Of a DNA stretch of 64,000 bases, positions 44,891 through 56,388 are shown one piece after another. The notes under the pieces were generated by a model that was not told the origin of the DNA, made no database searches, and worked only from the letters and a program-made list of their open reading frames with translations. The first letter of the stretch is position 1. Each line of letters begins with the position of its first letter. The translations under genes and the position numbers were made by a program. The stretch covers positions 868,001 through 932,000 of the forward strand of contig NC_063078.1 of assembly GCF_022605165.1 (NCBI RefSeq), in the 5' to 3' direction. Origin of the DNA: Purpureocillium takamizusanense. Its lineage: Eukaryota; Ascomycota; Sordariomycetes; Hypocreales; Ophiocordycipitaceae.

Positions 44891-46741
44891 TTACCAAGTC
44901 TCTGCAATGTACTGTCCCGCCTCCTTCTTCAGCTGCCAGAAGTTGCGAGCCTCCTCACGCTCGAGGTTGCCCTTGGCAGTGGCCACGTCGATGAGCGCCT
45001 CCTCGACGCCCTCGCCCATGCCCTTGGAACTACCGCAGACGAAGACGCGGCCGTCGACGGCGTTGATGATGTACCAAACAAGGTCTGCTTGGTTGCGGAC
45101 TTCTTCCTGCACATACCGGCCCTCGCCGCGGCGACTCTGCACGACACGCTTGACCTCGTCCTCGTGCACGCCCCACTCGCCGCTGTAAATCTCGTCCAGC
45201 AGCGAGTCGCGAACGCCCTGAAGAACCCAAACCTTGTTGGCGCAGTTGGCCTGCTTCAGCCGGCGCTGGACGAAGCCTCGGAAGGGGGCGATCCCCACAC
45301 CGGCGCCAATGAGGAGCATCGGCCCCTCCGAGTTGAACTGCGTGGCCAGAGGGTTCGCCATGAGCCCCTTGAACATGGGAATGTAGAACTCGGGGTTCTT
45401 CTGCCCGGCCTTTTGCGCCTTGAGGAAGCGCTGGGCCTGACGCTCAAAGTACCCTGAGCCCACGCCGGTGCGACATCCTCGCTTCCAGTCATTGGTCTCG
45501 TGCACTGTGACAGCGATCTCGATGAGGCGATGCTGCTTCTGATCCCGCATCTGGTATGACTCATGGGGGTCATTGGAGAGGGAGTAGAATCGCGGCATGA
45601 GAGGCTGGAGGCAGGAGAGCAATTCGTCCAAGGGAGGTTGAGAGCTGGGGAAAGCGTGCAGGAGCTGCGAAATGGTCATATGTGGCCCGGTGCGGAAGTC
45701 GCAAAAAGTGCCCTGGCCCTCGGCGGAGCAGAGGAACGTCAGGATCTTCTTCTCGTTCTCTGCGCTGGCGTGCTCAGCCAGGACCCGGAGAAGAGGCTTG
45801 GTGGGGGGGTAGGACTGCAGATCCGTGCACCAGGTGAGCAAGTCTCGCCGGGTGGTGACCAACTCTCGCGGCTGGTCGTCGCCCCAGACTGTTGGCCATC
45901 GACCCTTGCTCGTCACGAGCAGGACGGGCTTGTCGCGTTGGAAGCGGGGAACCATCAGGGCATCCAAGACGTCATCGACTACAATGTCGCAGTTGGGCGC
46001 CATGACACCAATGGCGCCGCCGACCTTGAAGTCGGTGCCGTCCTCGACGGGATAATCGGTAATGTCGAGGTCGAAGTGGTAGGTGCGCTTTTCAGCCCCG
46101 ACCTTGGTCAGCTCGCGGCTGGTGTGAATGCGGGCCGGATACACGTGGTATGGCGGATGAGGTTGCACAAAGCGTGGTGGCTGAATAGATGTGTCGACGA
46201 AGCCCAGATCATGCCTCGATGCTTGCTTATCCTGCGCCGTGCCTGTGACGTGTGTGGAGTCACGCTCGGAGCCGAGGGATATGGCGGAGTCGCTAGGCGA
46301 CGGCATGCTGCGCGGTTGAGGAATCGACTTGAATGACACCGTCTTCTCGGGCAGCTCCGCTATGCCTGTCAAATTGATGGGAATCTCGTTGATGTGTAGG
46401 CCAAGAGACTGGTATGCCTCGTTTGTGGGCTCGTGAACGGGCTCGTAGTCAATGCCAGTGCGCCGGGAGCTGCCCATCAAGCAGCAGCCACCGCCACAGC
46501 ATCGGCCGACAAACTCGGCGGTCGTCTCGCCGGTGATGCGCTGAATGTCACGAGCATTCTGGGCAATCAGTCTCGTCGAGGCGCGACGGCGGCGTGTATG
46601 GTCGACGTGGACGAGTTCCTCTTGGTCGTCGGACTCGTCCGAATATGTGAGAGAGGGGGCGATCGAGGGCGCCTTGGGCTCGGCAGGGATACAGTCCGAG
46701 GTCGAGGACACAATGTCCTGGACCGGCGTCGCACTCGGCAT
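44891..46741 (-). CDS. FAD/NADPH reductase of cytochrome P450 reductase type, lacking a flavodoxin domain
   Basis: A single-exon protein of 616 residues from the ATG at 46741. It has the FAD- and NADPH-binding halves of the CPR/sulfite-reductase family: a connecting domain, RFYSLSND at residue 384 (FAD ribityl/pyrophosphate), GYFERQAQ, GAGVGIAPFRGFVQ near residue 479 (NADPH), VCGSSKGM near 569 and a C-terminal Trp that would stack on FAD. The N-terminal 250 residues contain no FMN-binding flavodoxin domain. They are instead acidic and disordered, with a basic patch (TRRRRASTR) and a cysteine cluster (RCCGGGCCLMG; Cys81, 82, 86, 87). It probably takes electrons from NADPH to FAD and on to an unknown partner. 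An alternative ATG at 46888 adds 49 Arg/His/Pro-rich residues that could be a presequence or simply leader. Confidence 0.85.
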   Translation of the reverse strand: MPSATPVQDIVSSTSDCIPAEPKAPSIAPSLTYSDESDDQEELVHVDHTRRRRASTRLIAQNARDIQRITGETTAEFVGRCCGGGCCLMGSSRRTGIDYEPVHEPTNEAYQSLGLHINEIPINLTGIAELPEKTVSFKSIPQPRSMPSPSDSAISLGSERDSTHVTGTAQDKQASRHDLGFVDTSIQPPRFVQPHPPYHVYPARIHTSRELTKVGAEKRTYHFDLDITDYPVEDGTDFKVGGAIGVMAPNCDIVVDDVLDALMVPRFQRDKPVLLVTSKGRWPTVWGDDQPRELVTTRRDLLTWCTDLQSYPPTKPLLRVLAEHASAENEKKILTFLCSAEGQGTFCDFRTGPHMTISQLLHAFPSSQPPLDELLSCLQPLMPRFYSLSNDPHESYQMRDQKQHRLIEIAVTVHETNDWKRGCRTGVGSGYFERQAQRFLKAQKAGQKNPEFYIPMFKGLMANPLATQFNSEGPMLLIGAGVGIAPFRGFVQRRLKQANCANKVWVLQGVRDSLLDEIYSGEWGVHEDEVKRVVQSRRGEGRYVQEEVRNQADLVWYIINAVDGRVFVCGSSKGMGEGVEEALIDVATAKGNLEREEARNFWQLKKEAGQYIAETW

Positions 46742-47200
46742 CGCGGGCGTATAGATGGTGGTTTGGTGGGAAGAGACAGCGGGCAGCGGATGGAATTGAG
46801 GATGTTGAGGGGTAGGCGTAAAGTGGGTGAGAAGCGCGTGTCGAAGGCTCGTTAGGGGCGTTTGAGCATGTCGGTACGGTCGCTGCATGCAGAGTTTGAC
46901 AACGATCAAAAAGGAAGGGGCATCAATCGCGAACCAGGCGTGGATAGCAGCCCAGATATCAGGAACGGCGACAATGGATGAGCGGAGGTGCCGGTTGGGG
47001 AGGGAGAGGGGGGAGGTTAAAAAGTGAAGTGTGAAGCGTCAAGCGAATCGAGTCGGAGGCGGCGAAGACCAACAAGTGGAAGCCGAGGGCTTTTGGGCCG
47101 CAGCGGTGCTGGAACGGGGCGCCGAGTAAGGGCTGGGTGGGCGCTGGGGGTGGCCGAAGGGGCGTGGGCCGAACGGACCGCCCCTCCGTTTCTGGTACAC

Positions 47201-47220
47201 GGTACGGAGTAGTACGGAGA
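47201..47220. repeat. tandem TACGGAGTA motifs
   Basis: Two adjacent TACGGAG units separated by TAG. They lie about 460 bp upstream of the FAD reductase start and belong to the dispersed motif family of this window. Confidence 0.6.
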
Positions 47221-49007
47221 TGGATGGTTTTAGGGGGCCCAGCACGCCTCGTCAATGTGCCTCCGGTGGGCTCCGATCACTAGAGGATTCTGGCATGTGG
47301 TGAGCTAATGATTGTGGCATCCTGACAAGCCTGCAGGCGGCCCACCAAAGGAGGGAAAATCGGGGCCAGCAAATCACGAGGCGCCGGTTACGCCATCGAG
47401 GGCCTTTGACAAACTGTAAGTGGCCTTTATCAATCAGCCGAGACGAGGAAGCGAAACAAATGCGCTGGGCGAGCCACGCTGGGCGCTTCAGCGCAGTGCG
47501 CCTGTCTCACCTGGCTGGCTGGCAGCCGAAGGGGGTGTCGACGGGTGCCGATGGGGGCGGCGCCGCCGATGGACGGAGGAGGGGGAGGGCAGGCAGGTTG
47601 GTGACACAGCAGCCCCCCTTATCAATCAGCAGGGCCCTCAATCAATCAATCGGCCGGGGGGGCCACACGGACGTTCCTCAATCAGCACTGCGCCTGTGTG
47701 CTGTGCTGGCCAGGTCACGAGACGTCTCGGCAAAGAGGGAGGGGGCCTGGGCGTCGGTTGGGCCTCTGCGTCCCGACGCGATGAGACAAGACATTTTTAG
47801 GCCAGTCTGTGTTTTTTTCCAACCTGCCGCAAGTACCGTAATGGACGTTGGGAGGCGGCGGAAAAGAAAAGGCTCGGTCAAGGGGGCCGGGACGCGATCG
47901 GACGGCCGGGATAAAGACTTGGCCAGAAGTCTCAGTCGCTGGGCTAGGTTGCCAAGTTGCTCACTGCAGCAGGTGATGGTGTAGGTACTGTAGCCCTGCC
48001 TGGGCTGGCTGGGGGTTAATTAATTGGGTGTCCTCAGATCCTTCATGTTGGTGGTCTGTACTAAGGTATCCGTCTGTAGAACCTGTACCTAGGCATGGAG
48101 CCGCCGAAAACCGGGCAGCCAGCGTGGAGCGTGGAGCGCCAGCGCGGATGCGAGCCAAGCCACCAGGCAGGTGTGTGCACTGCTGCAGCGCTGATGAGCG
48201 CCAGGCTGACTGTTCGAAGGCGGGCGAGACTGATTGATAGCGCACCCCTGGCCCGGTTCATCGGCACACACCCTGAGTGAGGGAGTCACGCCACCGGCTG
48301 GCCACCGACTACTCGCTCGCGCGCCAGCACCCCGTAGCAGCAGTACTAACAGCAGTAAATTACTGGCCGCTACGGCTACCGACCGGCACGCTGGCGGAAC
48401 CGAATAATTCCGCGGCTTTTGGTTGGGACGGGGGAGAATGAATTGCCACTCGAGACGGACGTCACTTGACATACTTAGGTAAAGGCATCCGCCCTTTCCA
48501 AACACCAGTGGACTGCTATTAACTTCTGCAACTACCTTAGCACTTACTAAGTACCACCATTGCCACGCACCGCGTCCTGTCCTGCAATCGTGATCGCGGT
48601 GGGCAGCGCATGCACCCCAGAAGGCACCTCCCCAACGCTTTCCACCCTGGGTGGAGGCGGGCATCCATCTGTTCCGTCAATTCACTGGCGCTATTCGCCC
48701 ACCGCGGCCTGTCATGGTCTGACTGGACACTTGTTCACTGACAGTCGGCCTCCCTGGCCTGGCTGGGGGGGGGGTCTGCGCCCCCCGTGTACCCGAGCGC
48801 GCCGCCCCATCTATACTCGTACCTGCAGACGATGGGGGAGCAGCAGACCGGGCGAAGCGTTCTGAGGCTTGGCCGCCGCTGGGATCATCCCGGGCGCATC
48901 GCGATACCTACATACGTAGCCCCTTGACGCGCGCTCACGCCAATTGCGCACTAATTATGGGAAATCAAACCAGAGTGTCGGATTGGAGCTACTACTCGTT
49001 GATGAGG

Positions 49008-49034
49008 GTGTGTGTGTGTGTGTGTGTGTGTGTG
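49008..49034. repeat. (GT)13 microsatellite
   Basis: A 27-bp perfect GT run in noncoding DNA. Confidence 0.9.
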
Positions 49035-50158
49035 ACTGGGGTCACCAATTGGAATGCTCTGGTCGTGTCGCTGCATCCCCTGTCTCACCCTGTGGGAAAA
49101 CTTTTTATCTGATCATCTTATCAATCGCCACCCATCCATCCATCTAATCTCGCTTTCATGTTCCCTTCCCTTTCATCTTGTCCTGGCTGCCCAGAAAACC
49201 TTGCATGAGACCCTGTACGTATTCCATCCGCATCTGATAAAAAAAAAACCAGGCCCCATACACCTCCTTGCATCTTCCTCGGGCCCCTTTAGTCGTCCCC
49301 CCCCCTCTGCGACACGTGTCTTGACGCCCAGCCCTCTGACTGCTGAGGAAACGGGCGGCCGGCTGGAACTGATCATCATCAAACGTGCCTCAGGGCTGAG
49401 TCGAGAGTCCTCGAATCCATCGTTTCGAGTCGAGGACGACAGAGACCGTGCTCCATTCGTGCCGTACATTCATTGTGTCGACCAAATGACTCGCAATGTG
49501 CCCTACTACAGCCCTGTGTCACATAGGATCAGCTCACAGTGCTTGTGGCCCAATCTCATTCTATTGCTTTTTTCACGGTGGATCGAGGTCACGCGGATGA
49601 TACACAAACGGTCGCCATCATGGAACAGCCATGTAGCGTAGCCGAAGCAAGAACAAAAGCTGTAAACAAAGGGCAGGTCTGTCTCCCCCCTGGGCCGGAA
49701 CCACAACCCGGTTCCCGGGCCCGTCGAAACGAACCCGGCACGAGAGTCCTGGGCCCGGCTTTGCGGTCAGCTGCGGAGGATGCCATGCGTGCCAAGAGTA
49801 TTTCGCATGAGTCAATATTCCAGGCTCCCGGCTCCCCCAAGTCCCCCTTTATTTTATGGCAAGGCTCGCGACGACGGGGGGCCCCTCTCCTGCGGCCGGC
49901 CCTCCGTTCCCGGCCCTGAAAGAGTTGCTACGCTTCTCTGGTCCTTGACTCATGAGTGAGCTTAACTATTCCGTACGAAACAGAAAGACGAAACAAAAAG
50001 GAAAGAGATGCGGGTTCAGACCACTGATATGGTGTCCGGCACACCGCCTTCCCGTCAGCCTTCCACTTAAGGATGCATCTGTTCGAACGAGACGAGTTGG
50101 ACTGTTTCGCAACCTGCAGCCCGCCGAGACGGCTGAGGCTCCGAATGTCGTACGCACG

Positions 50159-50173
50159 CACTGCACTGCACTG
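50159..50173. repeat. (CACTG)3 pentanucleotide repeat
   Basis: Three perfect copies of the same unit found five times at 22391-22415. Confidence 0.8.
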
Positions 50174-52199
50174 CACCCCCTATACGTTTGACGTCATCCG
50201 GCATGCTTCCGTTTTCTGCGCCGCAACGGCACACTGCATTGTGTGCGACAGAGAAAGTAGGATCAAAGAGGCTATGCATATGAAGTAACGTACTTCGTAA
50301 CTAGTTCGTCGTGCATGAGGTTTTGCCCCGACCCCGTAGAGGAGAGCACTTATTGTATGGCTCGTTTCTATTACCCGTATTGGCCGTGAAGGCATAGGTC
50401 GCCCGAGTTCACACGACCTTTTGCAACCGTGTGGGCACCGAGGCCTGTCGTGACACCCGCCTGTCTCATCAAGTATGGGCGCGCGCCCAGCCGGATTGTG
50501 CAACTGTGATTGACGACCGCGTCGCGGCTCGCTTTCTATACATCCCACCCGAGCCCCAGTCTTCTTCCCACTTGGGTACTTGATCATCCAACACGACGCA
50601 AGTTGGAAGTGCCGCCTTGATCCAATCTACTTCGTCTTATCATTCATACCAGCCCTTCTCGTTCATGGCTGGCTAGCTTTGCCCCGAATATGCTCGGCAG
50701 ACACCGACGGTGTTCGTCTCCCCGATCAACGAGAGTCGTCAGAGCCAGACGCTCTGTGCACTTAGACTTGGAGACTCTTAGAAAGCCTAAGGCGTAAACG
50801 CCAAGCAGCCTGGGGTAATCAGTCAGACCACCGTATCTCAAGGTAACCTTCGCTTCCAGTCCGCGATACCCACCGAGGCGCCATCGGCGGGATGCTAACG
50901 CGACTGGCAGTGGATTCGACCGATGTCGTACCACCAGGTATATCCGCTTTTCGGCACGTCTGCGCGCCGCGGTATCATATACTATGACGATGTGTTGCAG
51001 CTGACTGTCAAGGCAACCATGGTTATCGCATCCGGCCATGTGATCTAATGAAATACCGGCCGCATCGTCACGGACATTAGTTCAGGTCTGCGTGTTCAGA
51101 TCGCCTGAGTAAGACATGGGCGGCCCGCACGTCAACTTGCATAATGCCTTCGCCTTGACTGGCCAAACGCAACTGGTGTGCCCCGGCAGTCCTGTGTGTG
51201 GATGGTATGAAGAGAGCTGAGACAGCAGCCAACATATATATGTGTGTTTTTCATGCAAGTTGTCTCCTTCGCAGTACAGCCACCAACGCATGGTCAGATT
51301 TTGCGCCTTCGCCCGCTTCGCTAATCTCACATGTTGGATGTCTCAGCGGTAGCCCTGCCCTCCCTGTGCTGCTGCTTCTTCTTACACTGCCTGTCATCGT
51401 GACTTCACAATTGGCCGAGATATGTAGCCGCTGCGGAGGCATTTCGTTGCTGGAAGCCGGAAGAGGTTTCACCAATGTAGCAGTAGTGGTCACATGTACA
51501 GCAGTATGATGGAGCTTTCTGCTCCCACGGTTCAACATGTTGAGATATCGACCGCCTCGTGGTATGTGCACGATCGGGCCGCGTCAATGTGACCTGGGCA
51601 CGTCAACCGGCCCGCATTGGGCCCATCACGGCCGCTGCAAGTCGTTGACCGCTCTGGCTTCAGCCGTACGAGTGGACAACTCACGGCTGAAGATCTGGGC
51701 AGATGCGCCACGACCGAAGCCCTCGTCAAAAGGATGTGAGCGCGGTTTCCCTTCGCAGCCTAGCCTCTATGCATCTTGCTCCAGATCACGAGCTACGTCT
51801 TCAGAGGCATCGCGCGAGGTCGACGTTTCTCTCCAGGACATCTGTTGTCTCAGCCACGAGTTGCCAGTCTACCGCACCGGAGATCCCACTCAGGTGTTCC
51901 CTCCCTCCAAATTCGTTTTGAAGGCCTCAACATCTAGTAGTGTCAACTATCCCCAGCTTCGTCAATGAAACCCTGTCCCGTGGTGTAGGAACCACTCTTG
52001 GCTGGCTTAGTGCCTTCAACGGCAAGGCGGCAGCTGTAACCTGGTAAGGGTTGTCAAAAGGCCACCAGTCGCTGCATGGGAAAAGCAAATAGCCTCTGAA
52101 ATAGTCACTAGCACATCATCCTCATCAGCATTGCAAGAGGCTTGCTTCAACATCAGTCCTGGCGGTCATTCCCACCGGCACTCTACACGCAGCGTCGAC

Positions 52200-53933
52200 A
52201 TGGTCTACAACACGACGGCCAAGGCCGTCTGGAACGACGTCGACTTGAATCATGCGGCCTCATTGCTGCAATCCAACCGACCTATTCTCTATGCTGTCCT
52301 GGGAGCCGGCTTCCTTCTCGCCTACCTCCTCCAATCGAGCAGTCACAACCCAGGTGTATCAGCCCCCCTTTACAAGGCATCCAGGTTTAGATGGTTGTTC
52401 TCTGCAGAGTCTCTGCTCAAGGACAGCTATCACAGGGTTCGTACACGGTTTACCCTACCGACCCCATGCTAAGGGCCTGCAGTTCCGCGATAGGGTGTAC
52501 CTTGTACGAGCCACCGAAGGCCTCCAACTGATGGTCCCCTCAAATTACGTGACGGAACTGAAGAAGTATCCAGAGGAGGTACTAAGTGCGCGAGATGCCA
52601 TCTCTGATGTATGCGCCCCTTCTCCCGCCCTCGCCCATCTGGACGATATTCTTGCTCACACAAGATGTAGGCTCTGCAAAGCAAATGGACAAAGTTCTGG
52701 CCGGGTCGCCACGTAGAACTCCTGACGTTCGTTGTGCGCACGCGGCTGACGCAAAACCTCGTCAAGCTGGCTCCCATCCTCAAGCAGGAGCTGGACTTCA
52801 TCATATCAACCGACTTTCCTGCTTGCAACGACTGGACCCCGGTGAACTGGCATTCGTTCTCGCTCCGGACCATCAGCCGACTCGGCGCCAGGGCATTCGT
52901 CGGCCCTGAACTATGCCGCGACAAACGTTGGCTAGACACGACTGTGGACTTTGCGGTGCACGTCTTCATGGCCGGTTCCAAGCTGCAATTCTTCCCCGAG
53001 TGGATGCGACCCCTTGCGCAGTACCTGGTATCGGACATAGCCAAGATCCATCGCAACATACAGACCGCAAGGGACATGATCAAACCGATCCTCGAACAGC
53101 GCCTGCGCGACCTAGACTCCACGACCTGCGAGGATCCTCCCAACGATATACTCCAGTGGTTCCTCGACGGCCTGCCCGAGGACGACAAGGCCGACTTGGC
53201 GACTCACGCCGAGCTCCAGCTCGTCATTGCTGCTGCAGCCACCCATACGACCAACAGCTTGGTCTGTGAATGCATGTACGACCTGGCCGCCAATGAGGAA
53301 CTCCAGGAGGAACTGCGCGAGGAAGCCCGACAGGTTCTCGAAGTCAATGACGGCTGGCGCCACAAGGAGAACATGGCGATGCTGAAGAAGATGGACAGCT
53401 TCATGAGAGAGGTCCACAGGCTACGCGGAAACATTGGTGAGCACAGTACTTTCCAAGCTTTTCTTTGTTGAATTTGACCCGAGCACGAGAACTAAATAGT
53501 GGCATGTATACTAGTTTCTTTCGCTCGCAAGGTCAGGAAGCCCATAACCCTCTCAGACGGCACCGAGCTGCCTGCCGGCACGCGCGTCATCGCCCCTGCA
53601 GCCGGCATCCACAGCGACGAGCGCTTCTTCCCCGACCCGAGCACGCTCGACGCCATGCGCTTCCATCGCCTGCGCCAGGAATCGGAAGAGGCAAACAACA
53701 GGCTGCAGTTTACCAGCCTGGGGGACACGTACATCAACTTTGGTGCAGGCAAGCATGCCTGTCCAGGGCGATTCTTCGCCGGCAATGAGGTCAAGCTCAT
53801 CCTCGCGCGCTTCCTCCTCGCCTACGACATACGCCTCCGGCCGGGACGAACAGGGCCAAGATCCATCTGTTTGGTCATGACGAAGACGCCAAACCCCATT
53901 CTCCAGTTCGAATTCAGGAGGCGACAGGACTGA
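52200..53933 (+). CDS. cytochrome P450 monooxygenase
   Basis: An ER-anchored heme-thiolate monooxygenase resembling the fungal ent-kaurene-oxidase-like group. Exons 52200-52436, 52483-52608, 52671-53436 and 53500-53933 (introns 46, 62, 63 bp) give 520 residues. One hydrophobic anchor (ILYAVLGAGFLLAYLL) is near residues 25-42. The oxygen-binding helix reads AAAATHTTNSL, the ExxR pair is Glu-Val-His-Arg (MREVHRLRG), and the heme loop is FGAGKHACPGRFFAG with ligand Cys464. Joints restore SYHR-FRDRVYLV, AISD-ALQSKWTKF and RGNI-VACILVSFARKV. The I-helix lacks the usual acidic residue before the threonines (Ala-Thr-His-Thr-Thr), as in other members of this group. Substrate is unknown. No terpene cyclase, polyketide synthase or other pathway gene lies nearby, so it is not in an evident cluster. 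Confidence 0.9.
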
Positions 53934-54509
53934 ATACGGGTGCCACAACCAAGAGTAAAAGCCTTTGCTTAGCTGTGTGTCTCGGTGGTCATGGAAGGAG
54001 GAAGAGACAAGGCACAACAGAATGCATAGTGCGAGGACTAGCTACTTTTGTGCGTGAATATGCTCTATCGTTGTGAGTGGAGTACCAAGTGATCTGACAC
54101 CCCGCGTTGCTCGGAGAGCGTGGGACAGCAGTATACGCTGCCGGCTGAGATTGCTTCCACCTTGACGAAGTTCCCAAGACAACCTTTGCGAGCTGGCTCA
54201 TCACAGTCATCTCACGACATACAATGCGGCAGTTTCTGTGACGTCTTTCCAGTTGGCCTTGGCGCCGTGAATTCTTCCTTATCTACACAATCCTGCCCTG
54301 CCTATAACGCCGTCTCGCCCAGATAAAGCAGCCGTCCAGAGAAAAGCAAGAAGAGTAAAACAGATGCATCAATGGCATACATAACGTGGACGAAAAAGCT
54401 CGGGACGCCCATGCGCTCTCAAGGTGCGGGGGAATCAAGTATGACCGATGACGGAGATGGGAGTCCAGACGAGTGGCTCACTCCCAGATGATAGAAGACG
54501 AGCGTTCTC
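53934..54509. other. convergent 3' intergenic region of the P450 and fibrillarin genes
   Basis: Tail-to-tail spacer of 576 bp. No frame, repeat or RNA gene was recognised. Confidence 0.6.
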
Positions 54510-55681
54510 TTACGAGCTGTAACGCTGGTACACACCGGCAACCAAGCAGTGATCACGCTCGAAAGGCTCTGCAAGTCGGTTAGCAAGCATTCAGACGCAA
54601 GGCGACGCGGAACATGGCAAGTCTTACCGAGCGTGAGCTGGAACTTAGGCTTGATGTGCTCGGCTCTCATCTTGTTGACCTCGTTGGCGAAGACTTCGGC
54701 CGGGGGGGCGGTAGAGTCGATGCAGTTGGCCTTGATAGAGATGACCACGCCGCCGCCGGTCTTCAAGAACCAGTTAGCGTTCATGGCGACGATACGGGCC
54801 TGGTCGGGTTGCGCAACGTCGGCAAAGATGACATCAACCATGGGGACGATCATGCGGTAGCGAGCGGGCTGGCGGGCATCCTCGACAATAGGAACAACGT
54901 TCGGGCGCTTCGAGGCCATGGCGATGAGGTCACGCCCGGAACGGGAGGAGAACTCGACGGCATAGACGTAGCCGGTAGGGCCGACAAGGTCGGAGACGTG
55001 AGAGACGGACGTGCCCGAGGCTGCACCGAGGTAGAGGACGCGCGAGCCAGGGCGCATGTAAATCTCGTCGGCACCACCAGCGATAGCGGCGCAGAGCTTG
55101 CTTCGGAACGGGTTCCACATGCGGTACTCGACCTTGGTCGTCGTCGTCGTGCCGTCGTCGTTCTGGATGGTCTCATCGTGCTGAATTCGCTTCTCGCCGT
55201 AGACAGACTCGCTCGGGGCCATGTTACGCGTAGCGATGCCGTCCTCCTTGCCGCCACGGACGACAAAGACACCGGGGTGACGATGGGGCTCCTGCAATTA
55301 ACATTGTTAGAAAATCGATCAAGTCGGAGTCAGATGGGCGCAATTCGCGCTCCCAGTAAGAACATACCACGATAACCTTGGCACCGCCCTTCTGTCCAGG
55401 CTTGCCGCCGCCGCGGCCACCACCACGGCCACCGCGACCGCCTCCTCGCATGCCACCACCGCGCGGAGCACCTCGACCACCAAAGCCACCTATGTTGCGC
55501 CTGTCAGACCAAGATCCCGTCGCAGGAGATGCCCTCAGGAGTGAAGGAAGTGTATCGTACCTCGAGCGCCGCCGCGGCCACCACCTCGGCCACCACGGTC
55601 ACCAAAACCACCGCGGCCACCGCGACCGCCGCCGCCGCCCCGGGGAGCACCACGGCCACCACCTCGCGCGACAAATGCCAT
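54510..55681 (-). CDS. NOP1: fibrillarin, C/D-box snoRNP 2'-O-methyltransferase
   Basis: Catalytic subunit of nucleolar C/D-box snoRNPs that methylates ribose 2'-OH groups of pre-rRNA. Four exons (55561-55681, 55368-55489, 54628-55291, 54510-54568; introns 71, 76, 59 bp) give 321 residues. The first 75 residues are the Gly/Arg-rich GAR domain. The methyltransferase domain starts at [21 protein letters not shown]. The SAM loop is [20 protein letters not shown], followed by [14 protein letters not shown], the [12 protein letters not shown] block and the catalytic-lysine segment [12 protein letters not shown]. The last 20 codons ([19 protein letters not shown]) lie in a separate short exon. It is divergent from ribosomal protein L17 across 707 bp. 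The family call is beyond doubt. Confidence 0.97.
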
Positions 55682-56388
55682 TTTGTTGTGTTGTTTCGTA
55701 GGGAGTTGTATGGAAAAACAGATGGACCTGCTCGTCGTCAAGCCGGGGCGGAGAATCGGATCCCTGCTGCAGACTTGAGGAGGGGTTGCGGACTGCAAAC
55801 TCGAGTATGGCCTGCTGGCTCAGTAGATGATCACTCGGCAGGCCTTAGGACGAAAGAAATTTTTGAAGCTTTTTGCTGGTAGCTTTTCAGAGGCAGCCCC
55901 GCTGCGTGGGCCATTATTGGCTGGATGGGTAAGGCCAGGACCCTGCGGAGGTCCGACTATTTTCCGGGTCTCTTTCGAATTCGGACCCCACCTTGGCAGA
56001 TGGGGATCACGTGTTAGCAGAATCAATAGTCAGGTGACTTCCAAGGAGACTGTCCTTGCGAACTTCTGGCGTAAATTCATCGCACAACTCCAACGGGCAG
56101 GAATATTCGCAAACAGGCTGCACAGACAGAATTCTGCCGAGGCTGCCATACGCACTCATCTGATATCATTTTCACCCAGTTTCGTTGCCTTTTGGCGGTG
56201 TTGCGCAGTCCCGTCCGTGGTGCAGTTCCCCATTGAGCAGGGCAGCCAAACCCTAACAATTCCCCAAACGGGTAAGCGAGCTTTGGCGCCGCGCCCCCCC
56301 GAGCCTTTAGGGCAAAAGTTCAGAATTTCTCAACTCCAGTCCGCCGAACCCACGTCGTCGAATCAGTCACCACAGCAAAGCCGTCGAG
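55682..56388. promoter_or_regulatory. shared divergent promoter of fibrillarin and ribosomal protein L17
   Basis: A 707-bp head-to-head region between two ribosome-biogenesis genes. It contains a telobox-like AAACCCTAACA at 56248-56258, 131-141 bp before the L17 start, and a CAGTCACC element at 56364-56371 resembling the fission yeast HomolD box. Teloboxes and HomolD boxes are known in fungal ribosomal-protein promoters. Joint control of both genes is an inference from the arrangement. Confidence 0.6.
56248..56258. promoter_or_regulatory. telobox-like element (AAACCCTAACA)
   Basis: An exact ACCCTAA core, the target of Tbf1/Myb-type telomere-repeat-binding factors that act at ribosomal-protein genes in several fungi. 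It is the only clear copy in the divergent promoter. Confidence 0.5.

Larger units (their letters stand above)
46742..52199. other. 5.5-kb interval without a supported gene
   Basis: The right part is the upstream region of the P450 gene. Contents: a tandem of TACGGAGTA motifs at 47201-47220, a 27-bp GT run, a GTACTTCGTAAC motif near 50290 and a (CACTG)3 repeat. A 192-codon plus-strand frame at 47406-47984 has no recognisable motif and coincides with repeats. No RNA gene was seen. Confidence 0.55.

Noticed and set aside
44696..46336. Two plus-strand frames of more than 250 codons
   Set aside because: Antisense shadows of the FAD reductase gene, whose own frame carries all conserved motifs.
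49720..49760. Inverted CCGGGCCCGG-type repeats as terminal repeats of an element
   Set aside because: They are short GC palindromes without a second boundary, target duplication or coding content.
52200..53933. P450 as part of a secondary-metabolite cluster
   Set aside because: No synthase, cyclase, transporter or cluster regulator lies within reach on either side.
54614..55375. 253-codon plus-strand frame
   Set aside because: Antisense shadow of the fibrillarin methyltransferase domain.
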